Positions 18,922 to 31,047 of a DNA stretch of 64,000 bases are shown in pieces; position 1 is the stretch's first letter, and the number at the start of each line of letters is the position of its first letter. The position numbers and the translations under genes are program-made. The stretch covers positions 124,001-188,000 of the forward strand of contig NZ_NQKW01000004.1 in the NCBI RefSeq assembly GCF_002252625.1, in the 5' to 3' direction. The notes beneath the pieces are model-generated. The model was given only the letters and a program-made list of their open reading frames with translations. It was not told the DNA's origin and made no database searches. The DNA is from Synechococcus sp. 1G10. GTDB taxonomy: Bacteria; Cyanobacteriota; Cyanobacteriia; PCC-6307; Cyanobiaceae.

Positions 18922-19689
18922 TCACCCCTCCATCTTCCAGGACGGCGTGGCCCCATCGAGTGGCAGCTCCAGCCACTGGCCTGGATGGGGCGCCAGATAT
19001 TCCGGCGGCTGGGGCTCGCCGGGGCTGCAGGCTGGAGCTGTCAGGCAGAGGTCAAAACTGATCGAGAGACGCAGGTCCTCCTCTTCCTCGCTTGGCAACA
19101 CGGCGTGGTCGGTGCTGGACGGAAAGAGAACCAGCAGACCCGCCTGCGGGGCGAGATCGTGCCAGCCGGCATTGAGGGGATGGCCCAAAGCGATCGGGCC
19201 GTCGTGGCCGACAGCCAGGCCGGGCACCATTTCATTGCTGCGGCGTCCATCGAACAGGCGCAGGCAACCGCTGCGGCCGCTGCCATCGCCATTGATGTAA
19301 TACACAGCGCTGAGATGGGCATTTGGATGGTGGTGCCGACCCACCACCTGGCCAGGCTCCGCAACCACAGGCCAACAGCGCTGCAGATGCAGCCTGATGC
19401 GCGCAAGATCGAAGCCAAGGACCCGCAGGTAGTGCTGGGCTTCTCGGCACACCTGCTCCAAAAGCCAGGCGAACTCCGGACGCTGATGCAGCTGCCAGAC
19501 GCCATGAAAGTCCCCGGTCCAGGCGCAACCTGGATCGGGGTTGGCATCCTGCTCGCCGCGCAGGGCAAGCACCTGTTGAAGCATCAGGGCCGAATCGAGC
19601 GGATCCGGCTGCAGTTGAACCCGGCTGATCGCCAGGGGGAACAGGCTGAGGATCGCTCGATCCGGTTCAGGCCATGGCTGTTGCACCAC
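18922..19689 (-). CDS. 2OG-Fe(II) oxygenase (TIGR02466-like)
   Basis: A 255-residue protein opening with [12 protein letters not shown] and carrying the cupin-type core [30 protein letters not shown] and [10 protein letters not shown], typical of the putative 2-oxoglutarate-dependent oxygenases related to prolyl hydroxylases. The Fe ligands would be His in the HHHPN segment and His in TDHAV, with an Arg binding 2OG in LRLSI. The start is a GTG (19689 or the adjacent 19686), so the gene overlaps the 3' end of the ATP synthase gamma gene by about 20 bp on the same strand and probably shares its transcript. The substrate is unknown. Confidence 0.85.
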   Translation of the reverse strand: MVQQPWPEPDRAILSLFPLAISRVQLQPDPLDSALMLQQVLALRGEQDANPDPGCAWTGDFHGVWQLHQRPEFAWLLEQVCREAQHYLRVLGFDLARIRLHLQRCWPVVAEPGQVVGRHHHPNAHLSAVYYINGDGSGRSGCLRLFDGRRSNEMVPGLAVGHDGPIALGHPLNAGWHDLAPQAGLLVLFPSSTDHAVLPSEEEEDLRLSISFDLCLTAPACSPGEPQPPEYLAPHPGQWLELPLDGATPSWKMEG

Positions 19690-20620
19690 CCACCACTTCC
19701 AGGATCTCCTGGGTGATGGCCGCCTGGCGGGCCTTGTTGTAGTCGAGCGTGAGGCTCTTGGCTAGAGCTTTGGCGTTGTCGCTGGCGTTGTTCATGGCCG
19801 TCATTCGGCTGGCCAGCTCACTGGCAGAAGACTCCTGCAGGGAACGCAGCAGTTGGTTCTCCAGATAGAGGGGCAGCAGGGCGTTGAGCAACTGATCAGG
19901 ACTCTGCTCAAAAACAAAGTCAGATTCCAGGGCCGGCTCCTGGTTGGGTGCTGTACCGCGCTCCACCGCCAGACGACCCTCGCGGGTGGTCAGGCGGAAA
20001 ATCTCGTCATCCGGGCTGGCGATGCCCTGGGGATCGAGGGGCAACAGGGTCTGGGAAACAGGAGCACTGCTGACCAGGTTGATGAACTTGGTGTACACCA
20101 TCTCGACACGGTCCGTTGAGCCGGAGAGGAACTCGGCCAGCACCTGATCAGCGATACCGCGGGCCTCATCGGCATTCGGCACCTGGTCGAGCCCAGTGAA
20201 CGTGGCCGTGATCGGATACGAGCGATTCTGGAAGTAGGTGGTGGCCTTACGGCCGATCAGGACCAGCGTAATCTCATAGCCCTGTCCTTTCAACTCAGCG
20301 AAACGCTGTTCCGTGCGCTTGATGATGTTGGCGTTGTAGCCACCACAAAGGCCCCGATCGGCGCTGACCGCCAACAGGGTGATGTGGCGAAGGGGGCGCT
20401 CCTGCTCTAGGAGGGGCGTGTTGACAACGTCTTCAAAGCGAAGGCGTGATTGCAGGTTCTCGAGCACCCTCGCCAGTCGGTCTGCGAAGGGCCTGGCACG
20501 CAGAACCTGTTCCTGGGCGCGGCGCACTTTTGCAGCCGCCACGAGGCGCATCGCCTCGGTGATCTTGCGGGTGTTCTTTACCGAACTGATCCGATCTCGG
20601 ATTTCCTTGAGGTTGGCCAT
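19667..20620 (-). CDS. atpG: ATP synthase F1 subunit gamma
   Basis: The central rotor shaft, 317 residues (called atpC in many cyanobacterial maps). [24 protein letters not shown] at the N-terminus and the C-terminal [20 protein letters not shown] are diagnostic coiled-coil termini. It carries the cyanobacterial/chloroplast insertion region (about 195-240) but without the regulatory Cys pair of plants, so no thiol switch is expected. It is the last ATP synthase gene of the operon, 12 bp after atpA. The beta and epsilon genes are not in this window, as expected for cyanobacteria, where they lie elsewhere. Confidence 0.97.
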   Translation of the reverse strand: MANLKEIRDRISSVKNTRKITEAMRLVAAAKVRRAQEQVLRARPFADRLARVLENLQSRLRFEDVVNTPLLEQERPLRHITLLAVSADRGLCGGYNANIIKRTEQRFAELKGQGYEITLVLIGRKATTYFQNRSYPITATFTGLDQVPNADEARGIADQVLAEFLSGSTDRVEMVYTKFINLVSSAPVSQTLLPLDPQGIASPDDEIFRLTTREGRLAVERGTAPNQEPALESDFVFEQSPDQLLNALLPLYLENQLLRSLQESSASELASRMTAMNNASDNAKALAKSLTLDYNKARQAAITQEILEVVGGATAMA

Positions 20621-20632
20621 GGTGGGGGGACC

Positions 20633-22756
<2,124 letters not shown>

Positions 22757-22757
<1 letters not shown>

Positions 22758-23287
22758 CAGGCTTGCCCAAGGCTGTTGATGGATTGGTCGATGAAACGGG
22801 CTTGAGTCTCGGCGTCGAGCTTGCCGGGCAAGGACGCAAGAGCCCTCTCGACAGCACGGCGGGCTGCCTCGCGGCGGAGCTGTTCGCTGACTCTGGAGGC
22901 TTCCGACTGGAGGTCTGCCACTGCACCCTGCTTGAGGCGGGCCATCTCATCGACGGTACGGCGCTCACTATCAAGGCGTAGGGCGTCAGCACGGGCCCTG
23001 GCATCACTACGGATCTTTTCGGCCTTCATCTGAGCATCGGCCAGGTCCTGCTTGGCTGCCGCCAGGGCCGTGGTGGTCTCCAGGAGTCGCTTCTCGGCAT
23101 CCTCCAGATCGGCGAGGATGGCTGCTCGCCTGGTGGCAAGAATCCCTCCGAGCACCTTGGGCAAGAACCAGACCAACGCGGCAATAACGATTGCCAGGTT
23201 GATGATGTTGGTTTCGAAAAGATCCAGGTTGAGGCCGAACCCTCCCTCACTGGCAAGAAGGATCGGGACTGAAGTGAGGATGATCAT
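22757..23287 (-). CDS. atpF: ATP synthase F0 subunit b
   Basis: A 176-residue stator subunit: one N-terminal membrane helix (about residues 27-47, [20 protein letters not shown]) followed by a long coiled coil rich in Ala/Glu/Arg. [14 protein letters not shown] before the helix is typical of cyanobacterial b. Its start overlaps the b' stop (ATGA) and its stop overlaps the delta ATG. Confidence 0.96.
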
Positions 23288-23754
23288 TGGGCTGCCAGCA
23301 AACGGGTGACGATCAGATCGCCGAGCCGGTCGGCTTCACCATTGAGGGTGTCTTCAGCCTGCTTCCTCTGGCTGTCGATTTCCCGACGGGCCGCCTCACG
23401 GCTGCCATTGGCTTCCGCCTGGGCCGCGGCGAGTGCACTTCGGTAAAGACGATCCATTTCCTGCTCGGCCTCCACGATCAGGGCCTGAGCCTGCTGGCGG
23501 GCTTCGCGCAGCTGCTGGCGCAGATCCGCCTCCAGCCGCTCAGTCTGGGCCAGCTGCTGCTTGGCCTCGGCGCGACTGGTGGAGATGTAGCTCTCACGCT
23601 CCTCGACGGTCTTGCCGACAGGGCGGAAAAACAGAGCGTTGAGAATGAAGGTGAGGAGGACGACCTGAACCGCCATCAGCGGCAGGGTGGCATCGAGGTC
23701 GAACAGACCTCCCTCGGGAGCACCTGCTGCGGCAAGCAGTAGCCAGCTGGTCAT
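23284..23754 (-). CDS. atpF2: ATP synthase F0 subunit b'
   Basis: The second stator b-type subunit of photosynthetic organisms (atpG in cyanobacterial nomenclature), 156 residues from ATG 23754. It has a membrane helix near 20-40 ([20 protein letters not shown]), then [14 protein letters not shown] and a coiled coil. An upstream in-frame extension to 23832 exists but lacks family features. It overlaps atpF by 4 bp. Confidence 0.96.
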   Translation of the reverse strand: MTSWLLLAAAGAPEGGLFDLDATLPLMAVQVVLLTFILNALFFRPVGKTVEERESYISTSRAEAKQQLAQTERLEADLRQQLREARQQAQALIVEAEQEMDRLYRSALAAAQAEANGSREAARREIDSQRKQAEDTLNGEADRLGDLIVTRLLAAQ

Positions 23755-23883
23755 GGGGCGGGGACGCTGGAGGGATCGGGTGGGCCGCCCCGACTTGGAG
23801 GCGGAGGGGACGGATAGAAGCTTTGGGACCACAGAACGGGGACCGAGGCCTCAGCCCCAGTCCCCCGTTCCTGGCGGGAGCGA

Positions 23884-24295
<412 letters not shown>

Positions 24296-25024
24296 TCAGT
24301 GATGCTCTTCGTGCACCGCTTCACCGATGTAATAAGCGGCGAGGGTTGCAAAAATCAGGGCCTGGATGGCGCTGGTGAAGAGACCCAGGAACATGGCAGG
24401 GAGTGGAACAACCAGGGGTACCAGGAACGCCAGCACCGCCACCACCAGCTCGTCGGCAAGAATGTTGCCGAACAGACGGAAGGAGAGCGACAGTGGCTTG
24501 GTGAAATCCTCGACGATCTTGAATGGAAGCATGATCGGCGTGGGCTCCACGTAATACTCGAAGTACCGAAAGCCCTTGCGGCTAAGACCTGCATAGAAGT
24601 AGGCCAGAGATACCAGCAAAGCCAGGGCGATGGTGGTGTTGATATCAGCAGTAGGTGCCCCGAGCTCACCACTGGGCAGATGAATCAGTTTCCAGGGAAC
24701 CAGGGCTCCGCCCCAGTTGCTCACGAAAATGAAGAGGAAAAGGGTGCCGATGAAAGGAAGCCAGTCTCGGTAAGCCTTTTCGCCGATCTGATCACGGGCC
24801 AGATCACGCAGATAACCCCAGATGAATTCCAGCAGGTTCTGGACACCACGGGGATCGCGCTCAAGGTTTCTGGTACCAGCTACAACCAGAGCCAGCAGCG
24901 CGCCGATGACGAGCCAGGAGCTCAGGAATACCTGGCCATGAATTTGAAAACCACCGATCTTCCAGTAGAGGTGCTGACCCACCTCCAGCTCGGCGAATGG
25001 AAGGGAAAGAGACAACGGAACCAT
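24296..25024 (-). CDS. atpB: ATP synthase F0 subunit a
   Basis: The 242-residue membrane subunit forming the proton half-channels (atpI in older cyanobacterial maps). About five hydrophobic segments are visible. The conserved Arg is in [18 protein letters not shown] and the C-terminal helix includes [17 protein letters not shown]. The start ATG 25024 ([18 protein letters not shown]) is clear. It follows the assembly protein AtpI by 64 bp. Confidence 0.97.
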   Translation of the reverse strand: MVPLSLSLPFAELEVGQHLYWKIGGFQIHGQVFLSSWLVIGALLALVVAGTRNLERDPRGVQNLLEFIWGYLRDLARDQIGEKAYRDWLPFIGTLFLFIFVSNWGGALVPWKLIHLPSGELGAPTADINTTIALALLVSLAYFYAGLSRKGFRYFEYYVEPTPIMLPFKIVEDFTKPLSLSFRLFGNILADELVVAVLAFLVPLVVPLPAMFLGLFTSAIQALIFATLAAYYIGEAVHEEHH

Positions 25025-25088
25025 CGAGGGGTACAGAGGTGCCGCTGAAGCGACGGATTGGGTGATCAGGAAATCGAGGTATCGCTGA

Positions 25089-25628
25089 TCAGGGACGGAC
25101 GAAGGCCTGAAGGAGAAGGGCCGGCTTGTAGAGCAGGAACCCGATCAGGGCCGGAAGGATTTCCAGCTGCGGAATCCGTGAGCAACCCAAAACGAGCACC
25201 ACCGGAACCAGCAACTGACCCTTTCCAACCCCCTTGGACTCGGGACCGATACGACCCACGCTGCGTGCAAGAAGCCGAAGGTAGAGCATGCCGGAGACCG
25301 CTCCAAGCGAGAGGCTCAGGGCAGTGGTCCAATCGAACAGGAAGGCTGCCGCAGGGACAGCCAGAGCTGAAACCAGCAGAGTGGACAACAACAGACGCCT
25401 TTGCAGACGCACGTACTCGTCCATGCCGTTATCTGGAATGTCCACCTCTGGAGTGGACTCGGGGGATGGAGCAGGCGGAACAAGAGTGGGAACCGCCAGT
25501 TCTCTCCCGGCCAGACCACGCAGCAAGGACGCCCGCAGATCAGAAGCCTCCTGAGGGAGGAAGACCTCAGGGGAATCAGGGCCGGTTGTTGTACCGGATG
25601 CGGGGGTGGCCTGCAAGCGCGTCAGCAA
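25089..25628 (-). CDS. atpI: ATP synthase protein I (AtpI/Atp1, assembly factor)
   Basis: A small membrane protein heading the ATP synthase operon; relatives help assemble the c ring. The conserved part begins [18 protein letters not shown] and has four hydrophobic segments ending [15 protein letters not shown]. The frame is open back to a TTG at 25628 (179 residues), with a Pro-rich N-terminal third, but family members are nearer 110-130 residues. ATG 25424 (111 residues) or the GTG at 25442 are therefore serious alternatives. With a downstream start, 25443-25663 would be the operon leader, including the inverted repeat at 25548-25573. Confidence 0.82.
   Translation of the reverse strand: MLTRLQATPASGTTTGPDSPEVFLPQEASDLRASLLRGLAGRELAVPTLVPPAPSPESTPEVDIPDNGMDEYVRLQRRLLLSTLLVSALAVPAAAFLFDWTTALSLSLGAVSGMLYLRLLARSVGRIGPESKGVGKGQLLVPVVLVLGCSRIPQLEILPALIGFLLYKPALLLQAFVRP
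25548..25573 (-). other. Inverted repeat near the 5' end of atpI
   Basis: CCTGAGG (25550-25556) and CCTCAGG (25565-25571) form a perfect 7-bp stem with an 8-nt loop, extendable by a G-U and a G-C pair. It is either within the AtpI N-terminal extension or, if translation starts at 25424-25442, in the ATP operon leader, where it could affect transcription or message stability. Confidence 0.4.
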
Positions 25629-25663
25629 ATCGGAAAAGGCGCGCGGAATCTATCACGAAGCTG

Positions 25664-26908
25664 TTACAACCCAGTTGTGGAGCCCTTGCCGGCAGGAGCC
25701 AGCAGCAGCAGGCGGCGGAGCCAGAGAGTGCGCGCCACCGCAGCCTGCAGCTCGGGCGACCAGCCCAGGGACAACCGGCCGATCGGAGTCGACTCCGGCG
25801 CCGCCTCAAGGGCCATCAGCAGGGCCAGTTCCTGATCATCGAGATCGATCGGCCTGAGGTCAGGATCGAGCAGCGTGGTTCCCGGCCAGCCCCACAGGCA
25901 GGGGTTGCGGCGGCCGCTGGCCGCCAGCAACTCCTCATCGTTGTCCCAGGAGCTGATGCGCAGGGGGCCTCGGCTGAGAAAGAACTCGAAGTGGCTGATG
26001 TCGGGGTCGAGGCTTTCCACCAGCGCCCAGCGCTGGTGATCGGGCAGGGCCCGGGCACGCTCCAACAGCTCTCCCTCCAACAGGCGGGCCGGATCCCAGA
26101 CCTCGGGGTTGGAGAAGCCGGCAAACTCAAGCCCTGCGCTGGCCACGAAGCGAAACAGGCCTTCCAGGTCGTAGCTGGTTTCCTGAGGATGGAGGTACAT
26201 GTCGGCGAAATTGGCGTCCGCCCCGGTGTCGAGAGCCCAGCGCTGCTCGTGGTGGCGGCGCAGGCGGTTCGTTCCCGGCAACTGCTCGAAGAGAGCACGG
26301 CCCAGGCGCAGGCCATCGCCATCGCCGATCACCTCCAGAGCTGTGAGCGCCCGCTGCACCCGGTGGATCTCCCAGCGGCCGCCATTGGCATAAAGAAAAA
26401 GGTGCAGCAGGCCGCCGGGGCTTAGAAGTTCAGCCAGGGCCTGCAATCCCGCTTCGGGCTCACGCAGGTGGTGAAGCACCCCGACCGAATTGATCAGCTC
26501 GAACGGGCCTTCCCCTTTGAGGTCCAGCAAGCTGCGCTGCTCGATGCGCAGGGAAGAGCAGTGCCGGGCGCCGCCCGAGCGCCGCAGCCGCTCGCGGGCC
26601 ACCTCCAGGGCGCCCGAGCTGATGTCGACCGCCAGGATCTCCGCTCCAGGGTTGAGGTGAGCCAGGTAATCGGTACTGACGCCAGTGCCGCAGCCAGCAT
26701 CCAGCAATCGGAGAGGCGGGCCCGCCTCCGGCAGGCGGCCCGTGCAGGCACTGCTGACGCAGGGATAGCTCCAGCGCCAGTTGTAGCCGGGTGGGGGTCC
26801 ATCCTGGAGTGGATCCCCCGGGTAGGGGAAGCGGTCGTAGAAGGCGCTCACCACCGGTGTGGCGGCATCGGCGGAGCCAGGGTTCATCGTCGATGGGATG
26901 GAATCCAT
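25664..26908 (-). CDS. Class I SAM-dependent methyltransferase
   Basis: About 414 residues. The SAM-binding fold is shown by LRLLDAGCGTGVSTDYLA (motif I), AEILAVDISSGALEVARERL, INSVGVLHHLREPE and LLSPGGLLHLFLY. An N-terminal FYDRFPYPGDPLQ and a C-terminal ~200-residue extension (SHFEFFLSRGPLRI, LWGWPGTTLLDPDLRPI) mark a cyanobacterial family with unknown substrate. Starts at 26908 and 26887 are both possible; a frame to 26965 is unlikely. It is divergent from apcE and lies 35 bp or more upstream of atpI on the same strand, so it could be cotranscribed with the ATP operon. Confidence 0.85.
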   Translation of the reverse strand: MDSIPSTMNPGSADAATPVVSAFYDRFPYPGDPLQDGPPPGYNWRWSYPCVSSACTGRLPEAGPPLRLLDAGCGTGVSTDYLAHLNPGAEILAVDISSGALEVARERLRRSGGARHCSSLRIEQRSLLDLKGEGPFELINSVGVLHHLREPEAGLQALAELLSPGGLLHLFLYANGGRWEIHRVQRALTALEVIGDGDGLRLGRALFEQLPGTNRLRRHHEQRWALDTGADANFADMYLHPQETSYDLEGLFRFVASAGLEFAGFSNPEVWDPARLLEGELLERARALPDHQRWALVESLDPDISHFEFFLSRGPLRISSWDNDEELLAASGRRNPCLWGWPGTTLLDPDLRPIDLDDQELALLMALEAAPESTPIGRLSLGWSPELQAAVARTLWLRRLLLLAPAGKGSTTGL

Positions 26909-27052
26909 GGGGAGCTTTTCATGGGCTGGGCCCAGCGATGGACGCGGCTGGACGATGGGCGCCACTGAAGGTCCGCTGCAAACATTTGTTCATGCCGGCC
27001 GGGAGGGCAGGACCCCAGCCGTAACGTGGCTTTGCCCGGTACACGCCCGTTC
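26909..27052. promoter_or_regulatory. Divergent region between methyltransferase and apcE
   Basis: A 144-bp intergenic region that should hold the promoters for apcE (plus) and the methyltransferase (minus). It contains a perfect 12-bp palindrome GCTGGGCCCAGC (26925-26936) and one AT-richer patch (AAACATTTGTTC, about 26978-26990). No convincing -35/-10 pair or Shine-Dalgarno sequence before apcE could be picked by eye. Confidence 0.4.
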
Positions 27053-30000
27053 ATGACCGTGACCGCCAGCAGCGGCAGCACCAGGGTCAGCCCTCAGCTC
27101 TACGACACACTGCCGCTCTCCAGCGTCCGTCAGGCGGAGCAACAGGATCGCTTCCCCGAGAAGGTTGAGCTCGAAACTCTTCTCAACTTCTACCGAAGCG
27201 GTTCGGCCCGAGTTGAGGCGGCTCGACTCATCTCCGCCAATGCCGACGCCATCGTCGCCAAGGCCGCCAACCGGATCTTCGCCGGCGGCACCCCGCTGTC
27301 CTATCTCGACGCGCCACTGACCCCCTTCAACGTGGGTTCTCTCGAGAGCGAGACACTGGCAAGCGACCAGCTGGCAGCCGCTATCTCCGTGCGTACGTTC
27401 GCCCAGGGCAGCGGTGGCACCGGCCTTCTCGGCCGGATTCTCGAAGGGGTCCAGGCCGATGCCGACGTGCGGGTGGTGCTTCCCCCCGGCTTCAGCCCGA
27501 TCAGCGTGGCGCGCTACGGCACCGAGCGCATGCGCAAGTCGCTGCGCGACATGGGCTGGTTCCTCCGCTACGTGGGATACGCCCTGGTGGCCGGTGATCC
27601 CAGCATCCTGGCCGTGAACACACGCGGCCTGCGCGATGTGCTCGAGAGGGCCTGCTCCCTGACCGCCACCAACGTGGCCCTCCAGGAGATGCGCGCAGCC
27701 GCCGCCAATCTCTTCCGCAAGGACTCGGAGTCAAGGCGACTGGTGATCGATTGCTTCAACGTGCTGCTCAAGGAGCTGGAAGTTCCCACCCCTTCCGCTC
27801 GCCAACGCCTGGGCAGCCCCGAAAACCAGGGCCTGCAGCTTCCGGCCATCTACGCCCTGGCCGCCGAATCACGCCAGCGCTTCGTCATGAAGAAAGGCCT
27901 CTCAGGCCGCGAAAAGGCTGAGGTGATCCGCGCCGCTTACCGGCAGGTGTTCCAGCGAGACATCGTCAAGGGCTACTCCCAGGTGGTAGCTCCTGTGGAA
28001 GCCACCCAGGTGGCGCAGGGTCAACTCTCGATGCGGGAGTTCATTCGAGCTCTCGGGCGCAGCAAGGAATACAGGCGTCAGTTCTATGGCCGCTTCTCCA
28101 ACAGCCGGGTCGTGGAACTTGCGTTCCGTCATTTCCTCGGCCGTGGCGTCAGCACGATCGAGGAATTCCGTCGCTACTTCGCCATCGTCAGCCAGCAGGG
28201 ACTGCCCGGCCTGGTGGATTCCCTGATCAACACGCAGGAGTACGCCCAGACCTTCGGTGAGGAAACCGTCCCTTACCTGCGCGGTCTGGGTGAAGAGGCC
28301 CAGGAAAGCGCCGGCTGGGGATCAAACAGCAAGTTGTTCCGCTTCAGTGCGCCCTTTGAAGGGGCGCCGCAGTACATCACGCTCTACGCGTCATACCGCC
28401 AACCTCTGCCCGATCAGCACCCCTACGGCGGTGGCAACGATCCCCTGGGTCTGAACTACGGGGCGATCTTCCCTTCGGGAACGGCTTCAGTGGCCACCCG
28501 GTCCGCCCCTTTCAACGACGACACCCGGCGCATCCTGGTGGGCAACGGCATGGCCCAGCCCGGCCAGATGGGCAGCCCCCAGTTCCGGGCCTCCAACCCC
28601 CGGCGCGTCGGTCCGAAGGTGGTGAGGTTGCAGCAAATCGCCACCGGTGGGGCTTCAGTACCTCGGCGCGGCGGCCAGCCCAGCATCCGCGGCACAGAAT
28701 CCAGCACTCAGGCAGTTATCAGGGCCGTTTACGTGCAGGTGCTCGGCACCACCGGCTACGACGGCGAGCCGCTGAAGGTGGAGGAGATAAAGCTTGAGAA
28801 CGGTGACATCAGCCTGCGCGAGTTCATTCGCCAGGTGGCCCGCTCAACCGCCTTCCGTCGCCGTTACTGGGCCAACCTCTACATCACCAAGGCCATCGAG
28901 GTGATGCACCGTCGTCTGATCGGGCGCCCCACCTTCGGGAGGCGTGAGATCAACAGCTACTTCGACACGGCGGCACGCCATGGCTTCTACGGCGTCGTCG
29001 ACGCCATGCTGAACAGCCCTGAATATCTGGAAGCCTTCGGCGAGGACACGGTCCCCTACGAACGCTTCATCACCCCATCCGACCTCAATGCCCGCAGGAT
29101 TCCCGCCCTGCGCCGCGTCATCGATCCCTCGACCATCCCCGACCTCACCCCGGTGAGCCGGCCACAGGTGGCCCCGGTCAGCACCTTCCGCAGCACTGGC
29201 GACATCACGCCCCGCAACCTGCCCGACCGCCGCCTTAACCAGGTGGTGGGAGGCTGGAGCGCTCGTTTCGCCGAAGGCGAAGAGACTCCCTCCAGGCCTG
29301 CAAGCAGCTCTCCCCAGAGCCTGCGTCAGCCACCCGAGCCCAGCCGTCGCTGGAGCCAGGCCCCGACCCGGCCCGGCGCTGCGCCCAGTGGCTGGAGCGC
29401 CAAAGCCGGCAGCTCGGCGCGGGTGGCCAAACCTGTGGACCGCAGCCAGGTCCCAGGAGGCTGGAGCGCGCAGGTCGCCTCCAATGGCTTCCGTGCAGCG
29501 GTGGCTCCCCAGCCTGGAGCAGCCATGGCTAACGCCCTCAACGGAGCTCGCCCCCAGGGATTCAGCCGCCGCCGCAGCCTCTCCCAGCCGGTGATGCTGC
29601 TGCCCGAGGCGGATGAGGCCATGCTCCAGCAGGTGATCGAAGCCACCTACCGGCAACTGCTGAACCGGGTCCCGCTGGCAGCTGAGCGCCTGGGCGATGC
29701 CGAATCGCAACTGCGTGACAAGCGGCTGTCAGTCTCGGAATTCGTGGCGGTGATCGCCGGCTCTGATCTGTTCCAGCAACGGCTGAACCGCATGGCACCC
29801 CTGCGGGCTGCCTCGGCCGCTTACCTCGCCCTGCTGGGCAGAGCTGCCCAGCCCCGAGAGGTGAGCCAGTACCTGGCCACTCGAGGCAAGAAGGGTCAGG
29901 TGGCCGCCCTGGACGACATGCTCTCCGGCAAGGAGTACGCCAACAGCTTCGGCCGCGATACCGTTCCCTACATCAAGGGCATGGCCACCGCCGATGGGAT

Positions 30001-30082
30001 CCCCCTGGCCACGGTGAACCGAACGGCTCTGCTCTACTCCGGGAATGCCGGACTGACTCCTCCACCTCGCGGGGCGATTTGA
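27053..30082 (+). CDS. apcE: Phycobilisome core-membrane linker (L-CM, anchor protein)
   Basis: A 1009-residue protein that organises the allophycocyanin core and passes energy to the photosystems. The N-terminal ~240 residues are a phycobiliprotein-like domain interrupted by a loop; Cys201 in RACSLTATNVAL is the likely phycocyanobilin attachment site. Three PBS linker (REP) domains follow, near 290-400 (SGREKAEVIRAAYRQVF), 550-680 (STQAVIRAVYVQVL) and 850-980 (MLQQVIEATYRQLLNRV), each ending in a YA..FGxDTVPY-like motif. Three REPs suggest a tricylindrical core. The arm before the last REP is Ser/Pro/Arg-rich and repeats GWSA three times. ATG 27053 is the start (MTVTASSGSTRVSPQLYDT). Confidence 0.97.
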   Translation: MTVTASSGSTRVSPQLYDTLPLSSVRQAEQQDRFPEKVELETLLNFYRSGSARVEAARLISANADAIVAKAANRIFAGGTPLSYLDAPLTPFNVGSLESETLASDQLAAAISVRTFAQGSGGTGLLGRILEGVQADADVRVVLPPGFSPISVARYGTERMRKSLRDMGWFLRYVGYALVAGDPSILAVNTRGLRDVLERACSLTATNVALQEMRAAAANLFRKDSESRRLVIDCFNVLLKELEVPTPSARQRLGSPENQGLQLPAIYALAAESRQRFVMKKGLSGREKAEVIRAAYRQVFQRDIVKGYSQVVAPVEATQVAQGQLSMREFIRALGRSKEYRRQFYGRFSNSRVVELAFRHFLGRGVSTIEEFRRYFAIVSQQGLPGLVDSLINTQEYAQTFGEETVPYLRGLGEEAQESAGWGSNSKLFRFSAPFEGAPQYITLYASYRQPLPDQHPYGGGNDPLGLNYGAIFPSGTASVATRSAPFNDDTRRILVGNGMAQPGQMGSPQFRASNPRRVGPKVVRLQQIATGGASVPRRGGQPSIRGTESSTQAVIRAVYVQVLGTTGYDGEPLKVEEIKLENGDISLREFIRQVARSTAFRRRYWANLYITKAIEVMHRRLIGRPTFGRREINSYFDTAARHGFYGVVDAMLNSPEYLEAFGEDTVPYERFITPSDLNARRIPALRRVIDPSTIPDLTPVSRPQVAPVSTFRSTGDITPRNLPDRRLNQVVGGWSARFAEGEETPSRPASSSPQSLRQPPEPSRRWSQAPTRPGAAPSGWSAKAGSSARVAKPVDRSQVPGGWSAQVASNGFRAAVAPQPGAAMANALNGARPQGFSRRRSLSQPVMLLPEADEAMLQQVIEATYRQLLNRVPLAAERLGDAESQLRDKRLSVSEFVAVIAGSDLFQQRLNRMAPLRAASAAYLALLGRAAQPREVSQYLATRGKKGQVAALDDMLSGKEYANSFGRDTVPYIKGMATADGIPLATVNRTALLYSGNAGLTPPPRGAI

Positions 30083-30521
30083 GCTCCTGCTGAGAGCTCA
30101 GCCAGGGATCAATACCTATGCCTCCCCATGAGCCCCCCGGACGGAAGTTCGGGGGATTTCTTCATGGAAAAATGATGTGATCTCGATCGTCATTGATGTG
30201 AAATTATTTTGGGAAGCGCCAGAAGACCTTCAAAGTGTTAACAAAATAAGAGGTCTTCCCTTAGGCGCAGAAAAGGGCAGAGCCGCTGCCAGGCAAGGGG
30301 TTTGACCTAATCGCACTGCCGTGAAGAACTGTTACCGGCGCTGGGAGGGGTGGCCACCTCTGCCGCAGAATGACTCCGCGGTCAGCAAACCTGATCGACA
30401 GCTCACTCTCCCAACCAAACCGTTGGCGTTCACGTCAACGAAGCGAAGGAGCGAGGGGCATCCCTTACCCACCGGATATCGGTCTCCATTACGGCGACCG
30501 CTTGTTTCGAGGCAGAACTGC
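30083..30521 (+). promoter_or_regulatory. 439-bp apcE-apcA intergenic region (hairpin, apcA leader)
   Basis: No gene is seen here. A stem CCCCCGGA/TTCGGGGG (30134-30155, one G-U pair, loop cggaag) is followed by ATTTCTTC and may be an attenuating terminator after apcE. An AT-rich patch follows (30165-30260, low GC against the rest of the window), then a TTTGAC at 30301-30306 that could be a -35 element, though no good -10 follows at 17 bp. The remaining ~190 bp would be a long apcA leader, common for phycobilisome genes. apcE is therefore probably separated from apcABC by partial termination plus an internal promoter. Confidence 0.5.
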
Positions 30522-31007
30522 ATGAGCATCGTCTCCAACTCGATCATCAACGCGGACGCCGAAGCCCGCTACCTCAGCCCTGGCGAACTCGACCAGATCA
30601 AGTCCTTCGTCGCCGGCGGTCAACGCCGTCTGCGGGTGGCTCAGGTCCTGGGCGAGAGCCGCGAGCGGATTGTGAAGCAGGCCGGCGGCGCCCTCTTTCA
30701 GAGGCGGCCCGACCTGATCTCACCCGGCGGCAATGCCTACGGCGAGGAAATGACGGCCACCTGTCTGCGTGACGTCGACTACTACCTGCGCCTGGTGACC
30801 TACGGCGTTGTAGCGGGTGACGTCACCCCGATCGAAGAAATCGGCATCATCGGCGCTCGCGAGATGTATCGCGCGCTCGGCACTCCTCTGGAGGCCATGG
30901 CCGAGGTCGTCCGTGAGCTCAAGAACGCCTCCATGGGGCTGCTCACGGGAGCCGACGCCGAAGAGGCAGGCTTCTACTTCGACTACGTCATCGGCGCCCT
31001 CTCCTGA
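30522..31007 (+). CDS. apcA: Allophycocyanin alpha subunit
   Basis: A 161-residue core light-harvesting protein carrying phycocyanobilin on Cys81 ([14 protein letters not shown]). It opens [22 protein letters not shown] and has the usual ISPGGNAYG before the chromophore Cys. An in-frame upstream ATG at 30321 is not used by the family. It pairs with ApcB (next gene) to form alpha-beta monomers assembled into trimers. Confidence 0.98.
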   Translation: MSIVSNSIINADAEARYLSPGELDQIKSFVAGGQRRLRVAQVLGESRERIVKQAGGALFQRRPDLISPGGNAYGEEMTATCLRDVDYYLRLVTYGVVAGDVTPIEEIGIIGAREMYRALGTPLEAMAEVVRELKNASMGLLTGADAEEAGFYFDYVIGALS

Positions 31008-31047
31008 GGCTTCGCCTCTCCTTGCCCACCGCCTCTTCCCAGGACAC

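Noticed and set aside
18985..19716. Long plus-strand frame across the oxygenase gene
   Set aside because: Shadow of the minus-strand 2OG-Fe(II) oxygenase, whose motifs are clear.
24299..25048. A 249-codon open frame opposite atpB
   Set aside because: Hydrophilic, motif-free shadow of the certain subunit a gene.
30321..30521. In-frame N-terminal extension of apcA
   Set aside because: ApcA proteins start at the internal ATG (30522); the extension reads as random and is better explained as the leader.
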